Part shown: one piece after another, positions 6,779 to 8,602 of the stretch
Numbering within the stretch: position 1 is the first letter of the stretch
How the letters are laid out: every line of letters starts with the position of its first letter
Source of the DNA: Chloroflexota bacterium
GTDB lineage: Bacteria > Chloroflexota > Limnocylindria > Limnocylindrales > CSP1-4
Assembly: GCA_013698385.1 (NCBI GenBank)
Contig: JACCVB010000103.1
Span: forward strand, 1 to 8,602
Length of the DNA: 8,602 nucleotides
Direction: 5' to 3'
The notes under the pieces: model-generated
Databases searched by the model: none
What the model saw: only the letters and a program-made list of their open reading frames with translations
What the model was told of the DNA's origin: nothing
Made by a program: the position numbers and the translations under genes

Positions 6779-8188
6779 TTACAGGAAGAGGCGAGGATTG
6801 ACGAAGTTGCCGTTGAGCATGACTGCCCAATGGAGATGCGCCCCGGTGGACTGGCCCGTGCTCCCCTCGTAGCCGATGACCTGGCCCTTCCTCACGGACC
6901 TGCCGACCGACAGGCCGCCGGGTCGCGTGGGCTGCATGTGGGCGTACCACGTCTGCAGGCTCGAGCTGTGGGCGATGATGACGATCCAGGCCGGATCCGG
7001 ACCATCCGCCCAGTTCCAGCCGACGTAGGCGACGGTCCCGCCGGCCGCGGCCTTGACGGGGGTCCCGGACGGCGCAACGAGGTCGACCCCGCTGTGGAAG
7101 TGGGCGCACGAACCCTGCGGCGGCTCCCATCCGAACCCGGTGCAGCCGAAGTTCTGGGTCGTGGAGCCCGCCATCGGCCAGTCCAGTCGCCCGTTGTACT
7201 TCGAGGGGATCTGGCCCCGGCTGACCTGGGCGGCGATGAGCTTCTTGATCCGGTTGGCGAGGGCCCGCTGGCGCGCCGCCGCCTGTCGGATGATCCGGGC
7301 TGCGGAGGCCTTGCTTCGGGCGACGGCGGCATAGCGGGCCTTCTGCTTGGCGAGCGCCTTGGCCGTCTTCGCCTCGAGAACCTTGAGCTCTGCCTTGACT
7401 TCCTTGAGCTCCTTGAGGCTGGCGTCGAGCGCCCGCTTCTTGGCGGCCGTCTCGAGGCGCAGGTCATCGGTCCGGGTCCGCGTCTGGACGAGGTTCTCGT
7501 GGATCGCCGCAAGCGTCTCCTTGTCCCGACCGATCTGTTCGGCCAGCGCCTGGTCCTGCTCGCCGATGTCGATGTAGTAGCTCATCTGGGACAGCAGATC
7601 GGTGAAGGTGCCGCCGGACAGGAACGTCTCGAGCGGGGACGTGCGATCCGTGTCGTAGGCATTGCGGACGCGATCTGCCAGCAGGGCGCGGCGTTCGCCG
7701 AGTTCTGCGCGTTTGGTGGTCTCCTCGGCCTGGATCCGCACCAGTTCCTGGTTCATCACCTCGAGCTGGGCCACGAGACGGTCGTACTTGGCCTGCACCG
7801 TGTCGATCCGACCCTGCATCGTGGTGATCTTCTTGCGGACCGAGCCGAGATCCGCATTGATCCCTTTGAGCTCGGTACGCGTCGCGCGGATCTCCTGGGC
7901 TAGGCTGGACTGGAGCTCGCCGAGCTGGGCGACCTGCGCCTTCTGAGTGGCGATCTCCCTCTTTAGCTGCGCCTGCTTCGCCTTCGCGTCGGACAGTTCG
8001 TTGCCGTTTACCTCTGCGGTCCCGGCGGGCGCGCCGAGCAGCCCGACCACGAGGGGGATGAGCAGCAGGAGGGCGGGGAGGTGGCGACGCAGGCCCGGCC
8101 GGCGTGGCGCCGCGGGGGTGCTGGACCAGCCGCTCGCGATCGGGAACGCTGACGGGGCGTCCGATCGGTCGGTTTGGCGGCGGATCAC
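6779..8188 (-). CDS. Secreted coiled-coil M23 (LytM) peptidoglycan endopeptidase
   Basis: Cuts peptidoglycan cross-bridges outside the membrane; the plan matches EnvC/PcsB-type hydrolases often controlled by FtsEX. Numbering from the GTG at 8188 (469 residues): Arg-rich lead, hydrophobic signal segment 37-53, APAGTA cleavage region near 56, coiled coil about 63-178, a turn (TSPLETFLSGGTFTDLLSQM 183-202), second coiled coil about 207-324, then LytM domain 331-469. Zinc ligands H365 and D369 (HSGVD) and H453 (HLH 451-453), plus H417 in YAHM, are all present, so it should be active, unlike EnvC. C348 and C361 flank the first ligand and could form a disulfide. The frame stays open to a GTG at 8332, but the extra 48 codons have clearly lower GC at third positions and include AGA, so I prefer the GTG at 8188. 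No start has a good Shine-Dalgarno sequence. Confidence 0.85.
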   Translation of the reverse strand: MIRRQTDRSDAPSAFPIASGWSSTPAAPRRPGLRRHLPALLLLIPLVVGLLGAPAGTAEVNGNELSDAKAKQAQLKREIATQKAQVAQLGELQSSLAQEIRATRTELKGINADLGSVRKKITTMQGRIDTVQAKYDRLVAQLEVMNQELVRIQAEETTKRAELGERRALLADRVRNAYDTDRTSPLETFLSGGTFTDLLSQMSYYIDIGEQDQALAEQIGRDKETLAAIHENLVQTRTRTDDLRLETAAKKRALDASLKELKEVKAELKVLEAKTAKALAKQKARYAAVARSKASAARIIRQAAARQRALANRIKKLIAAQVSRGQIPSKYNGRLDWPMAGSTTQNFGCTGFGWEPPQGSCAHFHSGVDLVAPSGTPVKAAAGGTVAYVGWNWADGPDPAWIVIIAHSSSLQTWYAHMQPTRPGGLSVGRSVRKGQVIGYEGSTGQSTGAHLHWAVMLNGNFVNPRLFL

Positions 8189-8283
8189 GCGGGCGACATC
8201 ATCTGCGAACAGGCTCCGTGGGCGCACCGAGGTTGGGGGCGGCGCCGATTGACGGTGGACGCTCGCCGGTGGTTGCCGCGGGC

Positions 8284-8289
8284 ATGATA
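8284..8289 (-). promoter_or_regulatory. Possible -10 element for the LytM gene
   Basis: The minus strand reads TATCAT, four of six matches to TATAAT including both key positions, about 95 nt before the preferred GTG start. A second -10-like hexamer, TAGACT, lies at 8319-8324. Neither has a convincing -35 partner. Confidence 0.25.
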
Positions 8290-8360
8290 CCCCGGCGCGT
8301 CCAGTCCGGCCACCCCGGAGTCTAGCTCCCACCGGCGTCGGCGACGATGGCTCGATAGTC

Positions 8361-8372
8361 AGGGTCGACCCT
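8361..8372. promoter_or_regulatory. Perfect 12-bp palindrome, possible operator
   Basis: AGGGTCGACCCT is its own reverse complement. It sits in the gap between the prepilin peptidase stop and the LytM gene, upstream of both -10-like hexamers. Without a loop it is more like a dimeric-protein binding site than a terminator. I saw no second copy in the window. Confidence 0.3.
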
Positions 8373-8392
8373 ACGTGAGGGGGAGGACGCGC

Positions 8393-8602
8393 TTATGATC
8401 CACCCGTCGTCGCCGCACGCAGGACGAGCGCCCCCCACAGCGCCCCGACGATCAGGAACGGCCCGAACGGCACGTACGTCCGACGACCGATCCGGCGCGC
8501 CGCCAGCAACACGACCAGCACGACGCCGGCGACGACCAGCCCGAAGAGCGTGCCACTCAATGCCAGCTCCCCGCCCAGGAGCAGCCCCATCCCGGCCAGG
8601 AA
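8393..8602 (-). CDS. Type IV prepilin peptidase, A24 family (5' partial, C-terminal end only)
   Basis: Polytopic membrane aspartic peptidase that trims, and often methylates, type IV pilin-like preproteins. Only the last 69 residues are in the window. Bases 8591-8602 read FLAG in frame before the Met at 8590, so that Met is internal: FLAGMGLLLGGE resembles the KLxAxxGxxLG segment just after the GxGD catalytic motif, which lies off the window. Then come a hydrophobic helix (LSGTLFGLVVAGVVLVVLLAA), a basic loop (RRIGRR), the family mark VPFGPFLIVGAL and a last short hydrophobic stretch ending at a TAA stop. The PFGPF motif after a basic loop is the strongest evidence. No pilin or pilus assembly gene is visible. 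The LytM gene follows on the same strand after about 200 nt. Confidence 0.82.
   Translation of the reverse strand, partial: FLAGMGLLLGGELALSGTLFGLVVAGVVLVVLLAARRIGRRTYVPFGPFLIVGALWGALVLRAATTGGS

Noticed and set aside
6776..7903. 375-codon plus-strand open frame
   Set aside because: Antisense to the LytM gene. Its Leu/Gly/Arg pattern mirrors the coiled-coil codons of the opposite strand.

Overview
The window is GC-rich coding DNA with strongly GC-biased third codon positions. The gene types (a YbjN-like protein next to glgC, a coiled-coil LytM peptidase with a GCTGF...EPP...HFHSG core, a short nicotinate phosphoribosyltransferase) suggest an uncultured member of the Chloroflexota, perhaps Limnocylindria-like. 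An actinobacterium is the main alternative. This placement rests on the look of the proteins, not on a search. I see no RNA gene, CRISPR array, insertion sequence or phage gene.

Layout. Two genes read rightward: the end of an ABC sugar-transporter ATPase (from the left edge to 1044, 5' end outside) and a Nudix hydrolase of the ADP-ribose pyrophosphatase type (1104-1664). The rest reads leftward. In transcription order from the right edge these are: the C-terminus of a prepilin peptidase (8602-8393, 5' end outside), a secreted coiled-coil M23/LytM peptidoglycan hydrolase (about 8188-6779), glgC (6698-5394), a YbjN-like protein (5381-4845), a membrane-anchored gluzincin metallopeptidase (4848-2809), and nicotinate phosphoribosyltransferase (2689-1661). 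The two sets converge at 1661-1664, where the two stop codons share bases.

How the genes relate. glgC, the YbjN-like gene and the metallopeptidase gene look like one transcript: a 12-nt gap, then a 4-nt GTGA overlap. GlgC makes ADP-glucose for glycogen or other alpha-glucans. Why it is coupled to a YbjN-like protein and a cell-surface peptidase is not known to me, and this is the most open question here. The Nudix enzyme and the nicotinate phosphoribosyltransferase are both plausible NAD-cycle enzymes and converge on each other. The prepilin peptidase and LytM peptidase act at the membrane and cell wall but may be transcribed separately.

All intergenic gaps are shorter than 300 bases. The most structured are 1045-1103 (a 9-bp perfect hairpin beside a start codon), 6699-6778 (a hairpin with a -10-like element in its loop) and 8189-8392 (a 12-bp perfect palindrome and two -10-like hexamers). 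Most of the window is ordinary housekeeping content. I did not find a clear new defence or mobile system.
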